Source: Candidatus Aminicenantota bacterium (GTDB lineage: Bacteria; Acidobacteriota; Aminicenantia; Aminicenantales; Aminicenantaceae). From it: a stretch of DNA of 64,000 nucleotides. Where the stretch lies: positions 3,472,332 through 3,536,331 of the forward strand of contig CP070750.1 of the NCBI GenBank assembly GCA_020348385.1. Reading direction: 5' to 3'. How positions within the stretch are numbered: position 1 is the stretch's first letter; the number at the start of each line of letters is the position of its first letter. A program made the position numbers and the translations under genes. The notes beneath the pieces were generated by a model. The model had not been told where the DNA came from, ran no database searches, and saw nothing but the letters and a program-made list of their open reading frames with translations. This document shows positions 35,620 through 44,621 of the stretch, one piece after another.

Positions 35620-36174
35620 ATGAAAAGGATTTTAGCGTTTGCCATATCTTTGTTTTTTCTGTTCAACCTGTTAACCTTTCCGGGAAATTTTACGCTTGGA
35701 GGGATGTTCGGGAATTACTTCGTTGCAGATCCCATTTACAAAGATCTTTATGGTTCAGGGAACTTCATTTTTTGGGGATTCGTCAGCATCGGAGTAATGA
35801 ATCGGCTGGAACTTAGAGGAGATATCGGGTATTTCAATAAGCGCGGCAAGACATCTTTAACAGGAGAAAGCACGAGTTTCTCCCTAATTCCGATCACCAT
35901 TGGTGCAAGATTCAGACTAATAAATCTAGAACACATCCGTCCTTATCTCGGTGCTGGTTTGAATTATTGTTTGTTCAATGAAAAAGCTCGAATCGGAGAT
36001 ACTTCAGACACGACACTGGGACTCCACTTTGAAGGAGGAAGTTATATAGTCATAGCGGAGAGATTGTATTTCGATTTAAATTTTCGATACTCCATCTCTG
36101 ATGCCAAACCCTTTGATGAAACCATCAAATTGGGCGGATTCAGTACTGGGATTGGGGTGGGTTACACTTTTTGA
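35620..36174 (+). CDS. Outer-membrane beta-barrel protein
   Basis: This 184-residue protein has a signal peptide (ILAFAISLFFLFNLL). It has alternating amphipathic strands with glycine turns (IPITIGARFRLINLEHIRPY, then YLGAGLNYCLF, LYFDLNFRYSI) and a terminal aromatic residue (GIGVGYTF) as needed for BAM insertion. The size fits an eight-stranded OmpA/OmpW-like barrel. It is followed after 13 bases by the DUF2341 gene, so the two may be co-expressed at the surface. Confidence 0.8.
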   Translation: MKRILAFAISLFFLFNLLTFPGNFTLGGMFGNYFVADPIYKDLYGSGNFIFWGFVSIGVMNRLELRGDIGYFNKRGKTSLTGESTSFSLIPITIGARFRLINLEHIRPYLGAGLNYCLFNEKARIGDTSDTTLGLHFEGGSYIVIAERLYFDLNFRYSISDAKPFDETIKLGGFSTGIGVGYTF

Positions 36175-36187
36175 TTGATATATAACC

Positions 36188-38803
36188 ATGAAAAAGAATA
36201 TTGGTTTAAAAGAATATATTGTGCTGATGTTGTTCTTTTTTTTTATGATCTCTCCCGCGATCGATTTTCAATTCGCTAAAACCGGATTCAGAGCGAGTTC
36301 ACAGGGGTGGTGGGATCCAGAATGGCATCATAGGATACAGGTTGCTATCGATAGCGGGAATTTTGCCAGAAATGATGAACCTATAGAATTAGAGATTGAC
36401 TTCGCATCTCTGTTTTCATTATGGGGGATTTCCGGTGTCCTTGACACCAATTCCATTAGAGTCATCGATCAAAGCGATACCCCATCAGAAGTGCTCTCCC
36501 AATTCGATCCATCCACAGGAGAAATTGTTTGGCTCACCGGAGAAATGAGTGCGGGCACCCGAAAAACATATTATGTGTATTTTGATATTCTAGAAAATGG
36601 ACCCAAGTTATTTCCATCCTATTATGACTCCTTCGAAGATGGAGGCGTTTTGGTATTGAATTCAGATGATTATGTTTCGGTTATTTATAAGATCAGCGGT
36701 GTCGAATACGAGACAGCGAGAGTGAATACCGAGAATGGGGAACTATGTTTCATGAAGCCGCCGTTCGGGGATTCGCTTTTTGAAGGCGAAGTTTCTGGAT
36801 TGCGATTCCAGATGCACGGAAAAGAGGCCGCTAGTCAAAACATCGTATCTATTACAGGAGGGCCGGTCCGTTACAACGTAGAATTTCAGAACGAAACGGC
36901 AACACAGGCTGGATCAATTGAATCGGATAATTATTGCCTTGAATTTTTCTATGTATCAAACGGGCATGAGGTGAAGGCAAGACTAAAAAATATGTGGACT
37001 TTTTCTTCTCAGGACTTTTTTCCAAAAAATGTGACCGCCTTGTTTCATATGCCTAACATGTGGAGTCCTTTCCCTATTGTGTCGAACATCCCAGGCGCTT
37101 TATCGAACAATCAATTTGGAGCTTACGGACAGATTGGGATGATCAGCATAGTTCCTGTAAGTCCAAAATTTGAAGATTTGGACGTCTATACTTCTGTAAA
37201 CAGATTCGGATGGGACTGGTCAGTCGAGTATGAATTTCGGGATGGTATGATTGGAAATGAAGCGAATCAATGGGTTTTTTGGATTCATTGTTGTGATTTA
37301 GAAGGACTGAGTAGTGCCAGTAATCTCGGCAAAAGTGCGGAAATGCCGCCTGAAGTTGAAGTCAATTTCGGTCAAAATTATTTCGCCCCTCTTGAGCGTA
37401 CGCGGGTTGAATTCCAAAAACCTTTAGGCAGAAGAGATTATTTCACCATCTATAAAAGAGATGACCTTGCGAATAGATTTCGCAACACCTCTCCTAGAGA
37501 AATCGATGACAAGATCGTTTGGGTAGGTGATGGTTGGAAACACAGGAAAAGCCTCACCATCAGCGGCTCGTCCGTTGGCCCGCAGTCCGATTATCCGGTC
37601 CGAATTATCGTTCATCATGAAGATGGGGCCGATATGGGCGAAGATGTTTTCCTCGATTATAAGAGTCAGCCAGATTTTGGGGATATTCGTTTTACGAACA
37701 GCGATGGGGAGACCCAGCTGTCCTACTGGATAGAAAAATTAACTGAGGGAGAAGATGCAATTTTCTGGGTAAATATCGATAGCATACCTGCAAGCCCTGA
37801 TACGGCCATAATCTATGTATATTACGGCAACAGCATTGCGACGACCACAAGCAATGGTGTGAATACGTTCGATTGGTTTGATGATTTTACGGCCGACTCT
37901 TCGGATGAATATGATATAGGGAAGCATGCCAACCACTGGCATGGATTAGGTACTGATTTTCCCTATTATGATCCCATCAGCGGGCGAATAGCATTTGATA
38001 CAGAGAATGATGCTACTGGAGGATGGATGGTTCGGAGTGACAATCTGAATATCGAGAATTTTGCTGCGAAAATCGTTTTCGGGATAACAGGAGTTTATCC
38101 TTATAACACATCAAATGGAATTTTGGGAAGATGGAGGGGGGGGGATTCATTTTATGGTTTTTTTATCTGTGGAGGATACTATAGATACTCTCCTGCACTT
38201 GTTAGAGACAGAAGGACGAGTTATATCGGCATTCCCCCCAAAGCTACATATCACCCATTTGAAGGAACTCCTCATACTATGGAGTTAAGAATATACGGCA
38301 ATAAACTTACAGGGATTTATAATGATGGCGAAATGGATGAGGTTATGCTTGTTGGCAAAGATTCAAAGCATGAGGGACCAGGAAAGGTCGGAATAATAGT
38401 CGGACAATCTATTGGCTGGTTTGATGTCTTTTTTGTCAGGAAATATATTGATCCAGAGCCGTTTTGTGCTACCTGGGGGAACGAAGAAATCCCGCTTAAT
38501 CCTCCGATAGATGTAAGTTTAGAGAGAAAGATCAATCGAAACTTATTCAGGAAGGAAGCATTTCATACGATAAGTTGGCAGTTAAATCCTAACAATAAAG
38601 ATTTTTCGATAATTAGTTATAGGATATATAGAAAAAATGCAAATTCAAGCGAGGAAGATTTCCTGCTTTTAGACACGGTTCAAAGTGGCACTTTTAGATA
38701 TTCGGATGGTTATTTAGATGTATCCAAGAAGTATGTCTATGTTTTGACTTCAGTAGAATCAGGGGGGCATGAAAGTATGAAATCTTCACCCGTTGGGAAT
38801 TGA
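36188..38803 (+). CDS. Secreted DUF2341 protein with two such domains
   Basis: This 871-residue protein has a signal peptide (IVLMLFFFFMISPAI). A first DUF2341-like domain begins WWDPEWHHRIQVAID, and a second near residue 450 begins WVGDGWKHRKSLTISG and includes DTAIIYVYYGN. A concanavalin-like lectin region follows (about 575-760). The end looks like a fibronectin III domain (ISYRIYRKN; KYVYVLTSVESGGHES). Such proteins bind glycans or mediate adhesion at the cell surface. It has no catalytic signature I recognise. It follows the beta-barrel gene with a 13-base gap. Confidence 0.82.
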   Translation: MKKNIGLKEYIVLMLFFFFMISPAIDFQFAKTGFRASSQGWWDPEWHHRIQVAIDSGNFARNDEPIELEIDFASLFSLWGISGVLDTNSIRVIDQSDTPSEVLSQFDPSTGEIVWLTGEMSAGTRKTYYVYFDILENGPKLFPSYYDSFEDGGVLVLNSDDYVSVIYKISGVEYETARVNTENGELCFMKPPFGDSLFEGEVSGLRFQMHGKEAASQNIVSITGGPVRYNVEFQNETATQAGSIESDNYCLEFFYVSNGHEVKARLKNMWTFSSQDFFPKNVTALFHMPNMWSPFPIVSNIPGALSNNQFGAYGQIGMISIVPVSPKFEDLDVYTSVNRFGWDWSVEYEFRDGMIGNEANQWVFWIHCCDLEGLSSASNLGKSAEMPPEVEVNFGQNYFAPLERTRVEFQKPLGRRDYFTIYKRDDLANRFRNTSPREIDDKIVWVGDGWKHRKSLTISGSSVGPQSDYPVRIIVHHEDGADMGEDVFLDYKSQPDFGDIRFTNSDGETQLSYWIEKLTEGEDAIFWVNIDSIPASPDTAIIYVYYGNSIATTTSNGVNTFDWFDDFTADSSDEYDIGKHANHWHGLGTDFPYYDPISGRIAFDTENDATGGWMVRSDNLNIENFAAKIVFGITGVYPYNTSNGILGRWRGGDSFYGFFICGGYYRYSPALVRDRRTSYIGIPPKATYHPFEGTPHTMELRIYGNKLTGIYNDGEMDEVMLVGKDSKHEGPGKVGIIVGQSIGWFDVFFVRKYIDPEPFCATWGNEEIPLNPPIDVSLERKINRNLFRKEAFHTISWQLNPNNKDFSIISYRIYRKNANSSEEDFLLLDTVQSGTFRYSDGYLDVSKKYVYVLTSVESGGHESMKSSPVGN

Positions 38804-38825
38804 AATCGGGAATTTCCTTTCTTTT

Positions 38826-41435
38826 TTATTCATATCGAAGCGAATCGACAGGATTTGTGGTGGCTGCTCGGATTGATTGGAAGCTGACCGTGAGCAGAGC
38901 GATAGCCAAAACGAGAAGACCGGATAATACAAACGTCAGGATATTTATCTGGGTACGATATGCGAAGTTTTTCAAATAGCGGCTCATGATGACATAGGCC
39001 ACGGGCCATGCCAGGCCATTTGCCAGCACCACCCATTTGGTGAACTGTTTGGAAAGCATTATCACAATTCCTGGGATAGCTGCGCCAAGGACTTTCCGGA
39101 TCCCGATTTCCTTTGTCCGGCTTTGTGCTGTAAAGGAAGCCAGTCCTAATAATCCAAGACAAGCAATAAAAAGCCCCAGGATTGTAAAGATACCGAATAT
39201 TCTGCCGACCTGCTCATCCGATCGGTACTGCCGGTCAAAATCTGTATCCAGAAAAAAACTCTCGAAAGGATGGTTCGGGAACATGGATTTCCATTGGGAC
39301 TGGACAAAAGCCAAGGATTGTTGGATGTCGGAAATATCGACGGATAACGTAAGAAACCGGAACATCCGGGGATGATATTCCATAACAATTGGTTCGACAT
39401 GGGATTGCAGTCCACGGTAATGAAAATTTTTAGTCACCCCGATTATCGGATTGACCCGGCCCCCGGCTCCCGTTCTGAGGCGCTTCCCGATGGCCTCTTC
39501 TGGACTGCTCCATCCAAAGGCTGTGGCAGCCGCCTCATTGATCAAAAAGGCTCCGGCGATATCCGTGCTCATGTCCCCTTGAAAGGCTCTCCCTGCAACC
39601 ATTTCAATCCCGTAGCTAGGAACAAAATCATGGTCAAAATACATGTGGAACATGGACTGATTTTTCGGATCTTCTTCTCCGACAAGAGCGATACCGAAAT
39701 TGGAAACTCCTCTTCCCGGCACGGTCGAGGAAACGGTTGCGGCCGTGATAGAGGCATCTCCGGAAAAAAGGTTTTTCACCGTTTCGTAGTTTTCTTGCAT
39801 AGAAATACCCCCCCTTAATGGGATGACCAGCTTCTGCTCCTTTTCGAATCCCAAGTGTTGATTTTTCATGAAGTTGAACTGTTTGGCCATGATCAGGGTA
39901 CTGATAATGAGCACGACTGAAATGGCAAACTGGACAACCACCAGCACGTTTCGCAAAGCAAAACCGCCTGATCCACTCCTGAGGCTTCCTTTGAGGGTGA
40001 CGACCGGCAGGAAGGCAGAAAGCACAAGTGCAGGATAGATGCCAGCTGCCAATCCAACCAAAATCGAACCGCCGATCAGGAAGATCAGGTTCGCCGGATT
40101 CAAAAGCATGTTGAAATCCAATGCGATTCCAGTCACGTTGTTAATGAAGGGAATGGCGAATTTAGTAATAACAATCGCTAGCCCCAACGACAGCAACGCA
40201 ATCAGGAGAGATTCTCCTAGAAATTGAGCGACGAGTTGAAGCCTCTTCGCTCCCACAACCTTGCGCATGCCCACCTCTTTGGCCCTGTTGGCCGAACGGG
40301 CCGTGGAAAGGTTCATGAAGTTTAAACATGCGATGAGAAGGATAAACAGGCCCACGAAGGAAAAGATGGTGACGTACTGGGGATTCCCCGGTGGTTCAGC
40401 TTCATACCGGATGTGCGAGTGGAGATGTATGCTGGAGACGGGCTGCAAAAAATAGTGATAGGAGTCGCCCCATTTTTTCAGCTGTGCACCCACGTATTTA
40501 TCCGCGAGGTTGGTGACTTGCTGAGCAAATTCATCCACATCCACATTCGGTTTAACTTTTAGGTAGGTATAAAACATGGTGGAATGCCAATTGCTCATCT
40601 CTTCCCAGTCCGAAAGTGTTTCCATCGAAGCCATCAAGTCATATTTCAGGTGGGTATTTTCCGGAGAATCGACCACAATCCCTGTGATCTCATAGGTGTC
40701 GTTATCGATTTCCAAGGTTTTTCCGAGGGGATTATCTTGCCCGAAATATTTCAAGGCGATCTTTTCAGAAATGACCAAGGTATTGGGTCGAGTCAAAGCT
40801 CCTTGGGGATTTCCTTGGATAAACGGGATGGTCAAAACGTCGAACAGTTCCGGGTCTGCGAACATGAAGCGGTCTTCATAAAAGAATGTATCTTTCTTCC
40901 TCACCAACCTGCTGCCGGTTGTCAATGAACGGGCGGCCTGTTCGACCTGGGGATAATCGGCCTTCAAAGTCGGGGCTACCATCGGAGCGATCGGGGCAAA
41001 GACCCTGTTTGAAGTCGGAGTGCGGATGTCCTGTGCGATTCGGAATATCCGGTCTCCATCCTCATGATAATTGTCATAGCTCAATTCGTGGCGGACATAG
41101 ATGAGGATCAACAGACATACGGCCATGCCGGTGGCGAAGCCTGCTATATTGATTAAGGAATATCCTTTGTGACGCAGGAAATTTCGTAATGCGATTTTTA
41201 GATAATTTTTTAACATGATGGCTCTCCAATATGATATTTCTTTGATAATTCCGGGCATGGATTCCAGAACCCGGAACCAGTACCAAGTTTTTGCCCGCCA
41301 TTTTGACTCGTTTTCGATTTTGTACCGATAAATCTCGTCGATATCACCGGAAAACTCACAGAAGTCTTCTTTTTCGAGAAAAAATTTCAGAATAAGGTTG
41401 GGAACTGGGGGGGGCGTTATCTTGATATTATCCAT
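38826..41435 (-). CDS. FtsX/MacB-type permease with N-terminal prefix domain (copy 5)
   Basis: This 869-residue protein starts immediately after the PadR stop. The 73-residue prefix (FLEKEDFCEFSGDIDEIYRY; KTWYWFRVLESMP) fits the permease prefix domain. The canonical permease begins at M74 (MLKNYLKIALRNFLRHKGYS) and has the usual periplasmic domains, the CLNFMNLSTARSANRAKEVG coupling segment followed by MRKVVGA, SRTKEIGIRKVLGAA, and the end NPVDSLRYE. The inner ATG (41216) has GGAG seven bases upstream, as in copy 4. No ATPase is adjacent. Confidence 0.93.
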   Translation of the reverse strand: MDNIKITPPPVPNLILKFFLEKEDFCEFSGDIDEIYRYKIENESKWRAKTWYWFRVLESMPGIIKEISYWRAIMLKNYLKIALRNFLRHKGYSLINIAGFATGMAVCLLILIYVRHELSYDNYHEDGDRIFRIAQDIRTPTSNRVFAPIAPMVAPTLKADYPQVEQAARSLTTGSRLVRKKDTFFYEDRFMFADPELFDVLTIPFIQGNPQGALTRPNTLVISEKIALKYFGQDNPLGKTLEIDNDTYEITGIVVDSPENTHLKYDLMASMETLSDWEEMSNWHSTMFYTYLKVKPNVDVDEFAQQVTNLADKYVGAQLKKWGDSYHYFLQPVSSIHLHSHIRYEAEPPGNPQYVTIFSFVGLFILLIACLNFMNLSTARSANRAKEVGMRKVVGAKRLQLVAQFLGESLLIALLSLGLAIVITKFAIPFINNVTGIALDFNMLLNPANLIFLIGGSILVGLAAGIYPALVLSAFLPVVTLKGSLRSGSGGFALRNVLVVVQFAISVVLIISTLIMAKQFNFMKNQHLGFEKEQKLVIPLRGGISMQENYETVKNLFSGDASITAATVSSTVPGRGVSNFGIALVGEEDPKNQSMFHMYFDHDFVPSYGIEMVAGRAFQGDMSTDIAGAFLINEAAATAFGWSSPEEAIGKRLRTGAGGRVNPIIGVTKNFHYRGLQSHVEPIVMEYHPRMFRFLTLSVDISDIQQSLAFVQSQWKSMFPNHPFESFFLDTDFDRQYRSDEQVGRIFGIFTILGLFIACLGLLGLASFTAQSRTKEIGIRKVLGAAIPGIVIMLSKQFTKWVVLANGLAWPVAYVIMSRYLKNFAYRTQINILTFVLSGLLVLAIALLTVSFQSIRAATTNPVDSLRYE

Positions 41436-41768
41436 TTATTTTGCTTTTTTTTCTAAATGGAAGTCTTGTATTCCCCGCCAAATCGAGGCGTGAATATTGA
41501 GGATTTTTTTCAAGGCTGAAATTCCTGCAGGAGTGATTTCATAATAATAACGGGTTCTTCCACCTCGTTCAGAGAGGGGGGCGCTCGCGATTTTTTCTAC
41601 GTATCCTTTTACCTTTAATTTTTTAAGAGTTTTGTAGATGACGCCGAACGGCCAATACCGCCCGATATCGTCATTAATCTGTTCTCTTATGGTGACTCCG
41701 TAGGCATTATCGTGAAGCTTATAAACGGTCAAAAGAATGATTTCTTCACTCCTGGATAAAAGTATCAT
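41436..41768 (-). CDS. PadR-family regulator (pair 2)
   Basis: This 110-residue winged-helix protein starts SRSEEIILLTVYKLHDNAYG and continues with FGVIYKTLKKLKVKGYV and the wing RGGRTRYYYEITPAG. It is the first gene of a two-gene operon; its TAA is followed directly by the permease ATG. It is similar in length and layout to the regulator at 32419, but its recognition helix differs (WPFGVIYKTL against MSGAIYAPL), so it probably binds a different operator. Confidence 0.92.
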   Translation of the reverse strand: MILLSRSEEIILLTVYKLHDNAYGVTIREQINDDIGRYWPFGVIYKTLKKLKVKGYVEKIASAPLSERGGRTRYYYEITPAGISALKKILNIHASIWRGIQDFHLEKKAK

Positions 41769-41782
41769 CTGCTAGTCCTTTC

Positions 41783-41796
41783 ATTTGTATGCAAAT
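41783..41796. promoter_or_regulatory. Palindrome upstream of PadR gene 2
   Basis: ATTTG-TATG-CAAAT is an inverted repeat 15-28 bases before the PadR ATG on the minus strand. It is a candidate autoregulatory site. Confidence 0.4.
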
Positions 41797-41823
41797 TGCA
41801 CTCATATAATAAGACGCAGCAAA

Positions 41824-41862
41824 AACAAAAAGGTTACAAAAACTTTTCGGAACCTTTCTGTT
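41824..41862. promoter_or_regulatory. Inverted repeat in the divergent PadR/permease gap
   Basis: AACAAAAAGGTT (41824-41835) pairs with AACCTTTCTGTT (41851-41862) at 11 of 12 positions around a 15-base loop. It lies between the PadR gene and the divergent permease at 41910, where one bound protein could control both. Confidence 0.45.
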
Positions 41863-41909
41863 CTTGTTTCCGTAGCTAATAGTGAATCGAAAATATCCTG
41901 GAGGGTAGA

Positions 41910-44327
41910 GTGTTCAAGAATTACTTCAAGATCGCAATCCGAAACATGTTTCGCAACAAGTTATATTCTTTGATAAACCTCACCGGTCTGGCTATCGGTT
42001 TAGCAGCCTGCCTGATGATATGGCTTTGGGTACAGGACGAATTGAGCTTTGACCGGTTCCATTCCAGTGCCGAAAGGATCTATCGAGTTGAACGCAAGGT
42101 TGACTTTAGAGACTTGCATGGACAAGCGCCTATCACTTCCGCGCCATACGGTCCGGCACTGGTGAGTGATTATCCAGAAATCACAAATTATGTCCGTTTG
42201 CATCGTCAGGAAATTTCTTTCAAGGACCACCAAAATGTATTCTACAAACAAAAATTGATTTTTGTCGACAATTCCATCTTCGAAATCTTTGATTTTTCTC
42301 TTGAAAGGGGTGATCCTCGAACGGCTCTCATTCAGCCGAAGTCGATGGTATTGACCAGCGTAAATGCTATGAAATACTTCGGGACTGAAGATGTTATCGG
42401 TAAATCCATCACCGTTGATTGGCGAGGATCCCTGGTCGATTTTCAGATCACAGGAATCTTGGAGGAAGTCCCGCACAATTCCCATGTCCAGTTCGATGTT
42501 CTCGCATCCCTCTCAACCTATCCAGCTGAGCAAATGGAGATTTGGTTCAATAATTATCTCTACACATATGTTTTGTTGGGACGAGAAGCTTCAGCTAAAG
42601 GTCTGGAAGGAAAATTCTCATCTTTTATGACCAAGTATATGGCCGAGGATTTCATTAAAGTCGTTGGGCAAGATGCAGATATCAATGATATTTTTCAGCT
42701 GAAATTGGTTCCTCTGTTGGATATCCACCTGCATCCGGCCGCGGAGTTCGAGATCGGACCGCAGGGAAGCTTGACTTCTGTTTATATCTTTTCAGCTATT
42801 GCCGTTTTGATTCTGATCATTGCCTGCATCAACTTCATGAATCTTTCCACTGCGCGAGCCAATAAAAGAGCTAGGGAAGTCGGCATTCGCAAAACTGTCG
42901 GGGCACACAAACGCCAACTACGGGGACAATTCCTAGGAGAATCTGTGCTTCTCGCTTTTATTGCCCTTTTTCTGGCCCTTTTGCTGATTCGACTTTCTAT
43001 TCCGGTCTTTAATGCGATCTCGGGAAAGTTTTTGTCCGTGGGCATGCTTTTTGGTGCGGGCAACGGTCTTATACTTGTTGGGATCGCATTGGCGGCAGGA
43101 TTATTGGCAGGCTTATACCCTGCATTTTTCCTAACGCGCTTCGATCCTGCCAAGGTACTGAAAGGAGGAGTACAGTCGGGTACCGGGAAATCGATCTTCC
43201 GCAGGAGCATGGCCGTTATCCAGTTCGTGATTTCCATCGCCTTGATCATCGGGACACTTATCGTGTTCAAGCAAATGGACTACATCCAGAAAAAGTCCCT
43301 CGGATTTGACAAGGAAAATGTGCTCATCATACCAGCGGATAGCCAGCAGGTTAGCCAAAATATCGATGCCTTTCGGAACGCCCTGATAGGAGATACACGG
43401 ATTAAATCTTTTGCTGTTTCTTCCAATATTCCTGGGAGCCGCATGTTTTCCGATACAGCCTACAAGAGGGCAGAAACCGATGATGTTTTTGCTTTGATCT
43501 TCATGGAAACAGATTACGAATTCGTGGATACATATGGATTCGAGGTTACCCACGGACGTCAATTTTCCAAAGAATTCAGCACGGATATCGATGGGGCTAT
43601 CCTGATCAATCAAGCGGCAGCACGGGAGGTCGGCTACACTCCTGAAGAAGCCATCGGTAAAAAATTGTTGCGTTTTGTCGATGTGAATGAATTTAGTGAA
43701 TTAACCATCATCGGTGTTGTTCAGGATTTTCATTTCAAATCTTTACACAAAATCATAGAACCTTGTCTGCTAGTGCTCGATCCAGACAGTTTCGACACCA
43801 TCTCGGTCAGGATCATGCCTGGTGATGTCCGGGGAACGATCGGCTTCATCCAACAAAAATGGGGAGAGATTTTCCCTGGAGAACAGTTCGAATACAATTT
43901 TCTGGACAATAGAATTGATCTTCTGTACAAAAGCGAAGGCAGGATGCGAAGTCTCTTTTTGATATTCTCTATCCTGTCCATCTTTGTGGCTTGTCTGGGC
44001 CTGTTTGGCCTCGCCGCTTTCACGGCCGAAGAAAGAACCAAAGAGATCGGTGTGCGGAAAGTGATGGGAGCAACCTCTACCAATATCCTTTTCCTCCTGA
44101 GCAAGGAATTTGCTAAATGGGTGCTTTTAGCCAATGTTATCGCTTGGCCGATCGCGTACTTTGTCATGAACAAATGGCTGCAAAACTTTGCCTATCAAAC
44201 AAATATGGGATTTTGGCCATTTATCTTCTCTGCAATTTTGGCCCTTCTAATCGCACTGTTTACAGTGAGTTACCAATCCATTAGAGCAGCCATTACCGAT
44301 CCGGTCGAATGCCTCAGATACGAATGA
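41910..44327 (+). CDS. FtsX/MacB-type ABC transporter permease (copy 6)
   Basis: This 805-residue protein starts at GTG 41910 with GGAGG six bases upstream. It has the N-terminal helix LTGLAIGLAACLMIWLWV, a MacB-like periplasmic core, the coupling segment ANKRAREVGIRKTVGA, a second unit with EERTKEIGVRKVMGA, and the end DPVECLRYE. It lacks the prefix domain, yet is divergent from the prefix-bearing copy 5 and its PadR gene across 140 bases. The close physical pairing of two permeases repeats the pattern at 6124/8775 and might allow heterodimers. No ATPase is adjacent. Confidence 0.93.
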   Translation: MFKNYFKIAIRNMFRNKLYSLINLTGLAIGLAACLMIWLWVQDELSFDRFHSSAERIYRVERKVDFRDLHGQAPITSAPYGPALVSDYPEITNYVRLHRQEISFKDHQNVFYKQKLIFVDNSIFEIFDFSLERGDPRTALIQPKSMVLTSVNAMKYFGTEDVIGKSITVDWRGSLVDFQITGILEEVPHNSHVQFDVLASLSTYPAEQMEIWFNNYLYTYVLLGREASAKGLEGKFSSFMTKYMAEDFIKVVGQDADINDIFQLKLVPLLDIHLHPAAEFEIGPQGSLTSVYIFSAIAVLILIIACINFMNLSTARANKRAREVGIRKTVGAHKRQLRGQFLGESVLLAFIALFLALLLIRLSIPVFNAISGKFLSVGMLFGAGNGLILVGIALAAGLLAGLYPAFFLTRFDPAKVLKGGVQSGTGKSIFRRSMAVIQFVISIALIIGTLIVFKQMDYIQKKSLGFDKENVLIIPADSQQVSQNIDAFRNALIGDTRIKSFAVSSNIPGSRMFSDTAYKRAETDDVFALIFMETDYEFVDTYGFEVTHGRQFSKEFSTDIDGAILINQAAAREVGYTPEEAIGKKLLRFVDVNEFSELTIIGVVQDFHFKSLHKIIEPCLLVLDPDSFDTISVRIMPGDVRGTIGFIQQKWGEIFPGEQFEYNFLDNRIDLLYKSEGRMRSLFLIFSILSIFVACLGLFGLAAFTAEERTKEIGVRKVMGATSTNILFLLSKEFAKWVLLANVIAWPIAYFVMNKWLQNFAYQTNMGFWPFIFSAILALLIALFTVSYQSIRAAITDPVECLRYE

Positions 44328-44462
44328 TTGGGCTTTTCTGAAATTTTCCTTGACTTCAGGTGTGTCCGGAGTGTCCTTCTCGGCTCCTGGTAACTCACAC
44401 CATTACCCCATGCATCAATCAGGAAATCTTGTGTTGCTCACTCGACATCACCGCTAGTACAC

Positions 44463-44478
44463 TGTATTGCTCAATACA
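44463..44478. promoter_or_regulatory. Perfect 16-bp palindrome between permease and S9 gene
   Basis: TGTATTG-CT-CAATACA lies in the 294-base gap before the second S9 peptidase gene. It is a candidate operator for that gene, about 145 bases before its ATG. TTGCTC/TACACT nearby is a weak promoter candidate. Confidence 0.4.
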
Positions 44479-44511
44479 TACTCGAGTCCTTGCCGGATTC
44501 CCTCGAAGTAC

Positions 44512-44533
44512 GACTCGTGAAGGCTAGATCCTC
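44512..44533. repeat. Dispersed intergenic repeat, copy 2
   Basis: These 22 bases are identical to 32226-32247. Read on the minus strand, both copies are open in the same frame and would encode EDLAFTS, which hints at a shared gene remnant. This is weak. Confidence 0.7.
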
Positions 44534-44621
44534 AATGTCGCTGTAGACATACCTGATGTCACCTTGTTTGTGAAAGAAGGAAAGATATGATATGAGATAC
44601 TTCTTCTTGAGGAGGAATGAA

